Positions 44,018-52,978 of a stretch of DNA of 64,000 nucleotides are shown one piece after another. The notes beneath the pieces are model-generated. The model searched no databases. It worked only from the letters and a program-made list of their open reading frames with translations, and was not told the origin of the DNA. Each line of letters begins with the position of its first letter. The first letter of the stretch is position 1. Origin of the DNA: Solobacterium sp. (GTDB lineage Bacteria; Bacillota_I; Bacilli_A; Erysipelotrichales; Erysipelotrichaceae); contig JABZMB010000002.1 of NCBI GenBank assembly GCA_015256455.1, positions 1 through 64,000 on the forward strand, written 5' to 3'. The position numbers and the translations under genes were made by a program.

Positions 44018-45494
44018 GTTGTAAACCCTCCAAGCGCTTTGCGATTGTGGCTAATGCGTCTTCTTTTTTAACTGTGTTTGTAAAGCGAATTTCCATATCC
44101 TTTAAGCATGCAAGATTCTTTGGAATTGCAAAAGATGTGTAGTCGTGTAATGCGTTCATCGCTTCGAATTCATCCTTACAAGAATTTCCTGTCAAAGCTG
44201 TATATACATCCTTTGCAAACTTATAGGCACTAGCAGTGGATAATACGATACATGGTGTATTGTCGTTTGATTCCTGTTTGTATGCATGACATGCATGTAC
44301 AGCAACTGCTGTATGTGGATCAATAAGGATATGTTCCTTATGGAAAGTATCATGTATTACTTTCTTGCATTCATCTTCGGAACAATCATATGCCGTAAAG
44401 CTTTCTTGTAGTTGTTTGCGTAAATCATCAGAGATTGTGTATTGGCCATCGCTCTTTAGAGAAGACATATATTGGTTAATTAACGTATCATTATGATTGC
44501 TGAGAAGGAATAATAGACGCTCTAAGTTACTAGAAACTAAGATATCCATTGATGGGGATATCGTTGGAATAAATGCTCGGTTCGCATTGTATGTACCTGT
44601 TCGAATGAATTCTGTTAGAACATTGTTGGAATTTGAAGCACAAACTAACTTCTTGACTGGTAAGCCTAGTTGTTTTGCAAGATATCCAGCAAGGATATTA
44701 CCAAAGTTACCACTTGGCACAACAAAGTTAACGGCATCATTCAATTGAATATCACCGTGATTTACAAGTTTTGCGTAAGAGTCAAAATAATAGACAATCT
44801 GTGGAAGCAAGCGACCAATGTTAATGGAGTTAGCAGAGGAAAGTTTCATGTGTTTGCACGCCTCTAGCACAACTGGATCTTTCATCGCGTCCTTTACAAT
44901 ACGTTGGCAATCATCAAAGTTACCTTTGACTGCGATAACTTCAACATTTTTACCAAGTGATGTTTGCATTTGTCTCTTCTGGATATCGGATACACCAATT
45001 TCTGGATAGAGTACTGTAATAGCAGTGTTTTTAACATCTGCGAAACCATTGATTGCGGCTTTGCCTGTATCACCACTTGTGGCAGTCAGAATGGAGATGA
45101 GGTCATTTTCATTCTGGTTTTGGTATGCGGCTGTTAGTAAATGTGGTAGTAGTGTTAGGGCTACATCTTTAAAGGCGCTGGTTGGGCCGTGCCATAATTC
45201 CATGAGCCAACCATCGTTATATTTGCACAGTGGTGCTACTTCATTGTTTTCAAATGAGTTTTGATAGGCATTTTGAACACACTGTTGGATTTGTTCATGG
45301 CTAAAGTCACTTAAAAAAAGAGATAGAATGTATTGAGCAAGCTCTAAATAACTCATCTTGAGAGTAGAGGCTAAATCTACCTTTTGATCAAGTGCTTGAG
45401 GTGTATAGAGTCCGCCATCATCAGCGAGACCTTGGATAATCGCTTCAGAAACGGATACAATTTTTTCTTTATTTCGTGTACTAATATATTTCAT
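44004..45494 (-). CDS. thrC: Threonine synthase
   Basis: 496 residues from ATG 45494 (RBS AAGGA); the frame's further start at 45554 adds an implausible lysine-poor hydrophobic lead and overlaps the operator. N-terminus MKYISTRNKEKIVSVSEAIIQGLADDGGLYTP is typical. The PLP lysine is in WHGPTSAFKDVALTLLP. SATSGDTGKAAINGF and FVVPSGNFGNILAGYLAKQLG provide the phosphate cup. Product threonine. Confidence 0.96.
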   Translation of the reverse strand: MKYISTRNKEKIVSVSEAIIQGLADDGGLYTPQALDQKVDLASTLKMSYLELAQYILSLFLSDFSHEQIQQCVQNAYQNSFENNEVAPLCKYNDGWLMELWHGPTSAFKDVALTLLPHLLTAAYQNQNENDLISILTATSGDTGKAAINGFADVKNTAITVLYPEIGVSDIQKRQMQTSLGKNVEVIAVKGNFDDCQRIVKDAMKDPVVLEACKHMKLSSANSINIGRLLPQIVYYFDSYAKLVNHGDIQLNDAVNFVVPSGNFGNILAGYLAKQLGLPVKKLVCASNSNNVLTEFIRTGTYNANRAFIPTISPSMDILVSSNLERLLFLLSNHNDTLINQYMSSLKSDGQYTISDDLRKQLQESFTAYDCSEDECKKVIHDTFHKEHILIDPHTAVAVHACHAYKQESNDNTPCIVLSTASAYKFAKDVYTALTGNSCKDEFEAMNALHDYTSFAIPKNLACLKDMEIRFTNTVKKEDALATIAKRLEGLQHDHN

Positions 45495-45525
45495 AGGGCT
45501 TCCTTCTTGTTTCAAATATAGAAAA

Positions 45526-45567
45526 ATGATACACTGTTTGTGTTTTAAATACAAGTGTATCTATTTT
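45526..45567. promoter_or_regulatory. Overlapping divergent thrC and hom promoters with palindrome
   Basis: Minus promoter: TTGTAT (45554-45549), 17 bases, TATCAT (45531-45526). Plus promoter: TTGTGT (45538-45543), 18 bases, TATTTT (45562-45567). GATACACT (45528-45535) and AGTGTATC (45554-45561) are a perfect 8-bp inverted repeat covering both. An obvious operator for one regulator of both arms. Confidence 0.6.
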
Positions 45568-45583
45568 AGAAACAGAGGTTTAT

Positions 45584-46741
45584 ATGAAGATTGGGTTATT
45601 GGGACACGGAACAGTTGGTTCTGGTGTTAGAAAAATCGTTGATGAAAAGAATACAAAAGAAATCTCACAGTTAGAGATTTCTAAGATATTAGTGCGCTAT
45701 GAAAAGGATATTACGGATAAGCGCATGACAGTAGACATTCATGATATTGTGGATGATTCTGAAATTGATGTAGTAGTGGAATGTATCGGTGGAGATGAGC
45801 CGGCATTTAGTTATGTCAAAGCAGCGTTATTCAATGGAAAGCATGTTGTGACTAGTAATAAGAAGATGTTGGTAAATCATTTAGAAGAGCTTTTAGAACT
45901 TGCACGTACACGTGGTGTTAGTTTGAAGTATGAAGCTGCTTGTGGTGGTGGGATTCCTTGGATGAGCAATCTAGATCGTACGAAGCGTATCGATGATATT
46001 GAAAGTTTCCGTGGCATCTTCAATGGAACAACAAACTACATCTTAAGTAAGATGAGTGATGAAGGTTCAGAGTTTGCGGTTGCATTAAAAGAAGCGCAAG
46101 CTTGTGGTTATGCGGAATTTGATCCATCAGATGATATTGATGGTATGGATACAGCATATAAAGTAGTACTTTCAAGTTGTAAAGGTTTTGGTGTACTTGC
46201 GAATATTCAGGATATTTATATCTACGGGATTCGTCATATCAGTGCAAAGGATATTGCATATGCATGCAAGCATGGCTATGTATGCAAATTAATTGGTTCT
46301 GGTGTTAAGTCTAGTAGTACTGTAAGTGGTACTGTTATTCCAACATTTATTCCAAAGCAAAATATCTTTGCGACAATACCGGCAAACTTCAATGCGATTG
46401 AAAGTGATTCTAAAACACTGGGTAAGATGACTTATGTTGGCCAGGGTGCAGGTTCTTATCCAACTGCACATGCGGTTGTACAAGATTTAATTGATTTAGT
46501 ACTTCATCAAGATACTGAAGTTTCAACTGGAGTAAGTATTTGCGTGGATAACATGAGTCGCGTATCCTCATTCTATGTACGTTCTGCAAATCTAAATCGT
46601 ATGGAAGAAGTAATAGAAGAAAGAGTTGATGAAGATACATGCATTACAAAGAAAATGTCCTTTGTGGAGTTAGCTTCTGTGATGAAGATATTGGAAGATG
46701 ATGCGGTATTTGTGGCGGAGGTAATGCATGATTGTAAGTAA
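45584..46741 (+). CDS. hom: Homoserine dehydrogenase
   Basis: 385 residues. NAD(P)-binding GLLGHGTVGSGV at the start; the substrate domain shows YEAACGGGIPWMSNL, GIFNGTTNYIL, AFDPSDDIDGMDTAYK-type block and GQGAGSYPTAHAVVQDL. A C-terminal ACT feedback domain is not evident beyond residue 335; a short tail ends the protein. Overlaps lysC by 14 bp. First gene of hom-lysC-asd. Confidence 0.95.
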   Translation: MKIGLLGHGTVGSGVRKIVDEKNTKEISQLEISKILVRYEKDITDKRMTVDIHDIVDDSEIDVVVECIGGDEPAFSYVKAALFNGKHVVTSNKKMLVNHLEELLELARTRGVSLKYEAACGGGIPWMSNLDRTKRIDDIESFRGIFNGTTNYILSKMSDEGSEFAVALKEAQACGYAEFDPSDDIDGMDTAYKVVLSSCKGFGVLANIQDIYIYGIRHISAKDIAYACKHGYVCKLIGSGVKSSSTVSGTVIPTFIPKQNIFATIPANFNAIESDSKTLGKMTYVGQGAGSYPTAHAVVQDLIDLVLHQDTEVSTGVSICVDNMSRVSSFYVRSANLNRMEEVIEERVDEDTCITKKMSFVELASVMKILEDDAVFVAEVMHDCK

Positions 46742-48065
46742 GTTTGGTGGTTCTTCTGTAGCCAGTAAAGAACAGTTTGAAAAAGTAAAACGCATCGTAG
46801 ATGCGAATGTAAATCGTAAGTTTATTGTCGTTAGTGCTTGTGGTAAAGAAAACCGTGATGATTACAAGGTAACAGATTTACTATATCTTTTACATGCACA
46901 TATAAATTATGGTGTATCCTATGAAACAATCTTTAATCTTGTAAAAGAGAAATATCAACGTATCTGTGATTCACTTGGCTTAAGGATTGATTTAGAAAAA
47001 GAGTTTGCTAGTGTTAAAGAGATGTTAGATGCAAATGCGCCTGTAGATTATATCGTTTCTCGTGGTGAGTATTTAACTGCACGATGCATGGCAGAATATT
47101 TAGGTGCAGAGTTTTTAGATGCGAAAGATGTTATTGCATTTAAATATAATGGTGATTTTGACTTTGATAAAATAAAGCAAAATTTAAACAAGGTTATGGG
47201 AATGGATAAGAAGTATGTGATTCCGGGCTTCTATGGCGCTTTACCAAATGGACAAATCAAAGTCATGAGCCGTGGTGGAAGTGATATTACGGGTTCAATC
47301 TTAGCCAATATTGTGGATGCGGAAGTCTATGAAAACTGGACAGATGTATCTGGAATCTTGGTTTCTGATCCACGTATCATTGATAATCCACAACAGATTC
47401 CAGTGATTACATATAGTGAACTTCGTGGGATGAGCTACATGGGTGCGAATGTACTCCATGATGATGCGATTTTCCCAGTACGTGAAAAGAATATTCCTAT
47501 CCATATTTTGAATACGAATGACCCAGAGAATCCTGGAACATTTATTCAAGATGATTGCGAAGAATATGATAAAGCTAACGGCACTTCAACTGTTACAGGT
47601 ATTACAGGACGTAGAGACTACGCTTCCTTTACAGTTGTAAAGAGTCATAGTTCAACAGAAGTTGGTTTCTTACGTCGATTATTGTTTATCTTTGAGGAGT
47701 ATCACATCTCAATCGAAAGTGTTCCAATTACAGTAGATACGTTTACTGTAATTGTACAAAAGGGTGCAATTGAACAGTGCAAGTATGAGATTCTTGCAAA
47801 GATTAAGAAAGAATTAGAACCTGATGAACTGATGTTAGAAGAAGATTTAGCGATGGTAGCTATTGTAGGTAGAGGTATGAAACAAGTACCTGGTGCTTCG
47901 GGACAACTTTTAAGTGAGTTTGGTAATCATAAGATTAATATTAAAGTCATTAACCAGAGTGCAGATGAATTATCCGTTGTGGTAGGTGTATCCAATCATG
48001 ACTTCCACAATGCGATTCGCTGTATTTATGATAGATTTATTCAAGAAGAGAGGGAACATGCATGA
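46728..48065 (+). CDS. lysC: Aspartate kinase
   Basis: 445 residues. KFGGSSVAS (about 4-12) and RGGSDITGSILA are the catalytic motifs. Two ACT domains occupy about 305-375 and 380-445 (ASFTVVKSHSSTEVGFL, VAIVGRGMKQVPG). Feedback inhibition by lysine or threonine is expected. Overlaps hom upstream and asd downstream by four bases. Confidence 0.95.
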   Translation: MIVSKFGGSSVASKEQFEKVKRIVDANVNRKFIVVSACGKENRDDYKVTDLLYLLHAHINYGVSYETIFNLVKEKYQRICDSLGLRIDLEKEFASVKEMLDANAPVDYIVSRGEYLTARCMAEYLGAEFLDAKDVIAFKYNGDFDFDKIKQNLNKVMGMDKKYVIPGFYGALPNGQIKVMSRGGSDITGSILANIVDAEVYENWTDVSGILVSDPRIIDNPQQIPVITYSELRGMSYMGANVLHDDAIFPVREKNIPIHILNTNDPENPGTFIQDDCEEYDKANGTSTVTGITGRRDYASFTVVKSHSSTEVGFLRRLLFIFEEYHISIESVPITVDTFTVIVQKGAIEQCKYEILAKIKKELEPDELMLEEDLAMVAIVGRGMKQVPGASGQLLSEFGNHKINIKVINQSADELSVVVGVSNHDFHNAIRCIYDRFIQEEREHA

Positions 48066-49048
48066 AAATTGGAATTTTAGGTGCGACAGGTGCTGTCGGT
48101 AGACAGATGCTAGAATGCATCGAAGAACAAAACCTTGCAGTAGAAGAATTACGTTTATTCTCAAGTCCAAGGTCAGCGGGACGTGTATTATCGTTTCATG
48201 GCGAAGGAATCACTGTGCAAGTTGTAGATGAGCATTCTTTTGAAGGATTAGATTATGTGCTTGGTGCAGTATCCAACACCCTTATTAAGGAATATTTACC
48301 TTTGATTCAAAAAGCAAATGCAGTACTTATCGATAACTCCAGCGCTTTTCGTTTACAGGATGATGTTCCGTTAGTCGTACCAGAGATTAATGGGGAAGAT
48401 GCACTAGGTCATCACGGTGTAATTGCTAATCCAAACTGTTCTACGATTATTGCCTTTATGGCACTTGCACCAATTCATCGCTTATCTAAAATCAAGCATG
48501 TTACTGCGACAACATTCCAAGCAGTTAGTGGTGCAGGCATTGAAGGTATGCGTGAATTGCGTGAGCAGATTTTACAGCTTGAAAAGGGGGAAGAGGTCCA
48601 TCCTAATATCTTCCCAGCACAGATTGCATATAACTGTATCGCTCAGATTGGTTCGTATCTAGATAATGGTTATACAACGGAAGAAGAGAAGATGCACAAT
48701 GAGGGTCGTAAGATCATGCATGCGGATGATTTGCAGGTAAACTGTACTTGTGTACGTGTACCAGTATATCGCTCTCATTCCATCTCTCTAACTGTAGAGA
48801 CAGAACAAGAACTATCCTTGGATGCGATTCGACAAGAGATGAAAAACTTCCCTGGGGTTGAACTTATTGAAGATCATGTTCCTACACCAGTAGAAACTTC
48901 GAATCAAGACATTGTATATATAGGACGAGTACGCAAGGATACAAGTCGTGCAAATAGTATTAGTCTTTGGTGTTGTGGAGATCAGATCCGTAAAGGTGCT
49001 GCTTCCAATGCGGTTAGTATTATGACCTATTTAGAAAAAAGTAGATGA
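48062..49048 (+). CDS. asd: Aspartate-semialdehyde dehydrogenase
   Basis: 328 residues. NADP-binding KIGILGATGAVGRQML, catalytic Cys in VIANPNCSTII (about 125), and TFQAVSGAGIEGMREL. Converts aspartyl phosphate to aspartate semialdehyde. Third gene of the pathway operon. Confidence 0.96.
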   Translation: MKIGILGATGAVGRQMLECIEEQNLAVEELRLFSSPRSAGRVLSFHGEGITVQVVDEHSFEGLDYVLGAVSNTLIKEYLPLIQKANAVLIDNSSAFRLQDDVPLVVPEINGEDALGHHGVIANPNCSTIIAFMALAPIHRLSKIKHVTATTFQAVSGAGIEGMRELREQILQLEKGEEVHPNIFPAQIAYNCIAQIGSYLDNGYTTEEEKMHNEGRKIMHADDLQVNCTCVRVPVYRSHSISLTVETEQELSLDAIRQEMKNFPGVELIEDHVPTPVETSNQDIVYIGRVRKDTSRANSISLWCCGDQIRKGAASNAVSIMTYLEKSR

Positions 49049-49062
49049 TGTTTCCGTTAGGG

Positions 49063-49087
49063 TATTTTAGCTAGATGTGCTAAAATA
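49063..49087 (+). promoter_or_regulatory. AT-rich inverted repeat after asd
   Basis: TATTTTAGC and GCTAAAATA separated by seven bases. No T-run beyond the second arm. Could be a weak terminator, an operator or the promoter of the next gene. Confidence 0.35.
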
Positions 49088-49116
49088 TGACATATAGAGA
49101 CAGAGAGGAGACAACT

Positions 49117-49632
49117 ATGTTAAATAGACTATTTGGTGCTCTTGCGGTGGCTGTCGGTGTTGGTGCAGTCATTGCAGTAAAACTATTAAAAGATCAGAAA
49201 GAAACTGAAAATAACGAAGTTGAAGACGATGATAATGAAGTACATTTTATAACTTTGGCAGATGGAGATGGAGTAGCACAGCCTACTTACGACGCAAGTG
49301 ATCGTTCTCTAGAAGTACAGGAAGTATGTGGTGTATATCCATATCTCAATCCAGACTTCGTAGAAGAATTGCTAGCAGAAGCTAGTTCCTTAAACGGTAT
49401 GTTTGAACAAGATACACTTGTGACAATTCATCACTATGTATCATTTGATAGTGAAAAGAACCGTGAGGCTTTCTGTGATATCATGACGGCTGCTGGCTAT
49501 GAATGTGCAGAAGAAGGTATTACAAAGAAATTATTCGTAGAAGATGGAGCTATTATTAGTGATATCTTAAACGTTGCCAACCAAGCATCCGTATTAAACG
49601 GTAACTACCAGAACTACTCTATTCAGAAGTAG
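49117..49632 (+). CDS. Membrane-tethered protein of unknown function
   Basis: 171 residues from ATG 49117 (RBS GAGAGGAG); ATG 49087 lies in the upstream inverted repeat. One hydrophobic N-terminal segment (about 5-23, LFGALAVAVGVGAVIAVKLL), an acidic stretch (EVEDDDNEVH), then a globular part containing FDSEKNREAFCDIMTAAGYECAEE, reminiscent of RraB-like folds. I do not recognise the family. Its terminator is split by the IS element. Confidence 0.6.
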   Translation: MLNRLFGALAVAVGVGAVIAVKLLKDQKETENNEVEDDDNEVHFITLADGDGVAQPTYDASDRSLEVQEVCGVYPYLNPDFVEELLAEASSLNGMFEQDTLVTIHHYVSFDSEKNREAFCDIMTAAGYECAEEGITKKLFVEDGAIISDILNVANQASVLNGNYQNYSIQK

Positions 49633-49653
49633 GGACAAACAAGTTTTCATAAG

Positions 49654-49668
49654 AAAAAAGTTGGGGTG
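49654..49668 (+). terminator. Left half of an intrinsic terminator split by the IS
   Basis: AAAAAGTTGGGGTG, left arm and part of the loop; the right arm is at 51161-51178. Ends in the GTG target-site copy (49666-49668). Confidence 0.75.
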
Positions 49669-51160
49669 TGAAGTGAACCCAATTTCTTGGACACTGTAAT
49701 TTACAGGTATGATAAGGCTTGATTCCTTGCCTGGCAAGGAGTTAGGCCTTTTAATTTTGTCTGTATTCTTTCTTCGTTATAATAGTGTATGTATTCATTC
49801 ATGGCACTTTCTAGCTCATCTAAGGTTTTAAATTCATATTCATGTCCATAGAACATCTCATTCTTCATCTTTCCAAAGAAGTTCTCCATCACACAGTTAT
49901 CTAAGCAGTTTCCCTTGCGTGACATCGATTGGATGATTCCGTGTTCATATAGAGTCTTATGGTATTGATTCATTTGATACTGCCATCCTTGATCAGAATG
50001 GAATATCAGTCCTTCTATATATGGATGTTTCTGAAATGCGATAGTAAGCATATTGGAAATCTGTTCATAGTTTGGGGTCTTAGATATGTTCCAAGATATA
50101 ATTTCTCTATTATGCATGTCGAGAATAGGTGATAGATACAGCTTACCTGCAGTGATATGGAACTCTGATACATCTGTTGTCCATTTCTCATTTACTGTGT
50201 TTGTTGAGAAGTTGCGCTTGTAATATGTATTATGATTCTCTTCATCAATAACGACATCTAGTAAGTGGTTCTTTACTGTACCATTTATATTGCCTTTGTA
50301 TGATTTGTATTTAGCTTTCGGTGTATTTCCAAACAGACTCATCTTATGCATGAGTCTTTGTACTGTCTTATGATTGATCGTTGGATACAGATTTCTGATT
50401 TCAAGATAAATGCGTCGATATCCATATCTTCCCTTATGGGTATAGAAAACATTGATGATATCATTCATTACATCATCATACTTGAAATCATTATCTTGTT
50501 TGTCTTTCCGATAATAGTAGTCAGAGCGGCTGATATGATAAGGCAAGTGTGTGCTGCCATTGATTGTTTGAATGATAAATCTAACAGACACTTGTAGTTC
50601 TTGCCTTAGTTCCGATATCGCCCTAACTATTTCTTCTTTTCTCGTGCTTCTCTTTCCGTAACTAAGGCATCTAATTTTTTTATGAATTCGTTCTCTATTA
50701 ATAGCCTCAAGTTCTGCTCGCGTAGGAACTTGTTTTCTTTCTCTAACTCCTCGATTGTTTTCTTCTTTGGCATGACGTCCTCGCTTCCTTATAACGACAT
50801 TATATCCATTTTCTTTATATTCTTTAATCCATCTAGTCAAAATACTGTCGGTAGATAATCCTAAGTCTATTGATACTCTCTTTATTGACTCATGAAGCGT
50901 CAATACTCTATAGATAGCTTCTTCTTTAAATTCTGCAGAGTAATCATGATGAATATGGCGTAGAATATCAATTCCATGTCTATCAACTAACCTCACAATA
51001 TATTCAATTTTAGATTGTGCTATATTCCATTTAAAATGGAGTTGTGAAAGTGAAAATCCAAGTTTGCGTTCCTTATAGATCTGGATTTTGTCTTCAAATG
51101 TAAATTTCATAATAAAAATGAACCTCCTAAGTTGTTGTCCAACTTTTGGGGTTCACTTCA
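49669..51160 (-). mobile_element. IS3-family insertion sequence, 1492 bp, with GTG target duplications
   Basis: Terminal inverted repeats begin TGAAGTGAACCC (49669-49680) and end GGGTTCACTTCA (51149-51160), with TTGGACA matching further in on both sides. Ends are TG..CA, as in IS3-family members. Direct repeat GTG lies at 49666-49668 and 51161-51163. One transposase gene occupies nearly the whole element on minus. Complete, so probably a recent insertion; other copies may exist elsewhere in the genome. Confidence 0.9.
49701..51110 (-). CDS. IS3-family transposase, fused frame (OrfA HTH plus OrfB integrase)
   Basis: 469 residues. HTH at about 1-105 (YKERKLGFSLSQLHFKWNI; RVSIDLGLSTDSILTRWIKEYKENGY), then an rve integrase domain with the DDE residues in WTTDVSEFH, IFHSDQGWQYQ and NCLDNCVMENFFGKMKNE. 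Between them, residues about 118-165 are out of character; in the +1 frame the same DNA encodes a normal OrfA leucine zipper ending LDALVTEREAREKKK and a stop. So the long frame seems to arise from one extra A in the TTTT at 50758-50761 (plus strand). Confidence 0.88.
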   Translation of the reverse strand: MKFTFEDKIQIYKERKLGFSLSQLHFKWNIAQSKIEYIVRLVDRHGIDILRHIHHDYSAEFKEEAIYRVLTLHESIKRVSIDLGLSTDSILTRWIKEYKENGYNVVIRKRGRHAKEENNRGVRERKQVPTRAELEAINRERIHKKIRCLSYGKRSTRKEEIVRAISELRQELQVSVRFIIQTINGSTHLPYHISRSDYYYRKDKQDNDFKYDDVMNDIINVFYTHKGRYGYRRIYLEIRNLYPTINHKTVQRLMHKMSLFGNTPKAKYKSYKGNINGTVKNHLLDVVIDEENHNTYYKRNFSTNTVNEKWTTDVSEFHITAGKLYLSPILDMHNREIISWNISKTPNYEQISNMLTIAFQKHPYIEGLIFHSDQGWQYQMNQYHKTLYEHGIIQSMSRKGNCLDNCVMENFFGKMKNEMFYGHEYEFKTLDELESAMNEYIHYYNEERIQTKLKGLTPCQARNQALSYL

Positions 51161-51178
51161 GTGAAAGCTTCAACTTTT
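51161..51178 (+). terminator. Right half of the split terminator
   Basis: GTGAAAG, then CTTCAACTTTTT, which would pair with the left arm at 49655-49665 if the IS were removed (seven plus five base pairs, loop TGAAAG). Confidence 0.75.
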
Positions 51179-51228
51179 TATACGATTTTAGGAATTTGAT
51201 ACAAAATCACTAGATTGAAGTCTGTAGT

Positions 51229-51258
51229 TTGAGTGTAAGTAAAAAAGAATGATATAAT
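51229..51258 (+). promoter_or_regulatory. Promoter of the ecf-truA operon
   Basis: TTGAGT (51229-51234), 18 bases, TATAAT (51253-51258). Confidence 0.6.
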
Positions 51259-51314
51259 ATGCACGCTTTATAGATATACAGAAGCTGTGTAAGAAGTACA
51301 GGAGATAAGAGCAC

Positions 51315-52142
51315 ATGGGGATTATTGAAGTAAAAAATCTCAGTTTTGCATATGATGAAAGTGCCAAGACAATTGATGAAGTTTCTTTTTCGATTGAGGA
51401 AGGAACCTATACAACAATTATCGGACACAACGGTAGTGGAAAATCCACAATCGCGAAGTTAATTGCAGGTCTTTTAGAGAAGGCATCTGGTTCAATCATC
51501 ATTGATGGCAAGGAATTAAATGTAGAAAACTTAAGTAAAATTCGTTCCGATATCGGTATTGTTTTTCAGAATCCAGATAACCAGTTTATTGGTTCGACGG
51601 TGAGAGATGATATCGCTTTTGGACTTGAAAATCATTGTGTGCCTCAAGAAGATATGGACCGCATCATTGAAGAAAACGCAGCTCTTGTTGGAATGACAAA
51701 GTATCTAAATCAAGAACCGACACGATTAAGTGGTGGACAGAAACAGCGTGTTGCGATTGCAGGTGTACTCGCAATGAAGCCAAAGATTCTCATCTTTGAT
51801 GAAGCGACATCGATGTTAGATCCACAAGGTAAAGATGAAATCAAACGTGTTATTACAGAATTACATGGTGAAAGCAAGTTGACGATTCTTTCTATTACAC
51901 ATGACATTGATGAAGTCGCTAAGAGTGATTATGTGATTGCGATGGATGGTGGTCATGTGGCAATGACAGGAACACCAAAGGAAATCTTTAAAGATTCCGA
52001 TAAGTTAAAGAAGATGAAGTTTGATATTCCTTTCAGCTTAAAGCTGAGTGAGGAATTGCAGGTATGTGGTCTGCATGTTTCATCACATATTACACAGGAA
52101 GGACTGGTGGAAGAATTATGCCAATTACATTCGAGCATGTAA
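51315..52142 (+). CDS. ecfA1: Energy-coupling factor ATPase EcfA1
   Basis: 275 residues. Walker A GHNGSGKST (about 37-45), FQNPDNQFIGSTVRDDIAFGLEN Q-loop block of ECF ATPases, signature RLSGGQKQRVAIAGVLA and Walker B LIFDEATSMLDP. Works with EcfA2 and EcfT to power several vitamin S-components. Overlaps the ecfA2 start by 25 bp. Confidence 0.95.
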   Translation: MGIIEVKNLSFAYDESAKTIDEVSFSIEEGTYTTIIGHNGSGKSTIAKLIAGLLEKASGSIIIDGKELNVENLSKIRSDIGIVFQNPDNQFIGSTVRDDIAFGLENHCVPQEDMDRIIEENAALVGMTKYLNQEPTRLSGGQKQRVAIAGVLAMKPKILIFDEATSMLDPQGKDEIKRVITELHGESKLTILSITHDIDEVAKSDYVIAMDGGHVAMTGTPKEIFKDSDKLKKMKFDIPFSLKLSEELQVCGLHVSSHITQEGLVEELCQLHSSM

Positions 52143-52978
52143 AACATATTTATAGCACCGGTACACCTTACCAATATGATGCTTTAAAGGATATTAACCT
52201 GAATATTACAGAAAATAAAATTACAGCAATTATCGGACAAACAGGTTCTGGTAAGAGCACGCTAATTCAACATTTAAATGCATTACTATTACCAACCGAA
52301 GGCACAATTCACATTCTTGATCGTACAATAGACGCAAAAGAAACACCGAAGAAACTGAAGTCTTTACGTGGTGATGTAGGTCTTGTCTTCCAGTTTCCTG
52401 AATATCAGTTATTTGAAGAAACTGTTTTGAAGGATGTTGCGTTTGGTCCAAAGAACTTTGGATGTACGGAAGAAGAGGCTATTAAAAAAGCAAAAGACGC
52501 ATTAAAGCTAGTTGGCCTTGGTGTTGAAAATTATGAAAAGAGCCCACTGGAATTATCTGGTGGACAAAAGAGAAGAACGGCAATTGCAGGTATCCTAGCG
52601 ATGGATCCAAAGATTATTGTCTTGGATGAGCCGACGGCTGGTCTTGATCCAATCGGTACGGTACAGATGATGGAATTATTCTATGCATTAAACCGTAAAT
52701 ACAATAAGACAGTGCTAATCGTATCACATGATATGGAGCAGGTTTATAAATACTGTGATGAAGTGGTTGTAGTGGAAGATGGAACAATCCGTTTCCATGA
52801 TAGTACAAAGAAGTTCTTTGATAATTCTGAACTATGCCGTAGTATGAATATTCTTCCGCCAGCACTGATTCAGATGAAAGATAGCTTACGTAAGAAGGGA
52901 TTTGAGATTCCGGATGAAATTAGTGATATTCCAACACTTGCGAAAGAAATCGTTAGGCAGGTGAAGAATCATGGGTAA
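52118..52978 (+). CDS. ecfA2: Energy-coupling factor ATPase EcfA2
   Basis: 286 residues from ATG 52118; an upstream in-frame start at 52064 has no RBS. MPITFEHVKHIYSTGTPYQYDALKDI is the family start, Walker A GQTGSGKST, VFQFPEYQLFEETVLKDVAFGP, LSGGQKRRTAIAGILA, IVLDEPTAGLDP. Second ATPase of the ECF module; overlaps ecfT by 8 bp. Confidence 0.95.
   Translation: MPITFEHVKHIYSTGTPYQYDALKDINLNITENKITAIIGQTGSGKSTLIQHLNALLLPTEGTIHILDRTIDAKETPKKLKSLRGDVGLVFQFPEYQLFEETVLKDVAFGPKNFGCTEEEAIKKAKDALKLVGLGVENYEKSPLELSGGQKRRTAIAGILAMDPKIIVLDEPTAGLDPIGTVQMMELFYALNRKYNKTVLIVSHDMEQVYKYCDEVVVVEDGTIRFHDSTKKFFDNSELCRSMNILPPALIQMKDSLRKKGFEIPDEISDIPTLAKEIVRQVKNHG

Noticed and set aside
45495..45583. T-box or other riboswitch before hom
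   Set aside because: Only 89 bp separate hom and thrC; no room for a T-box and no T-box core motif seen.
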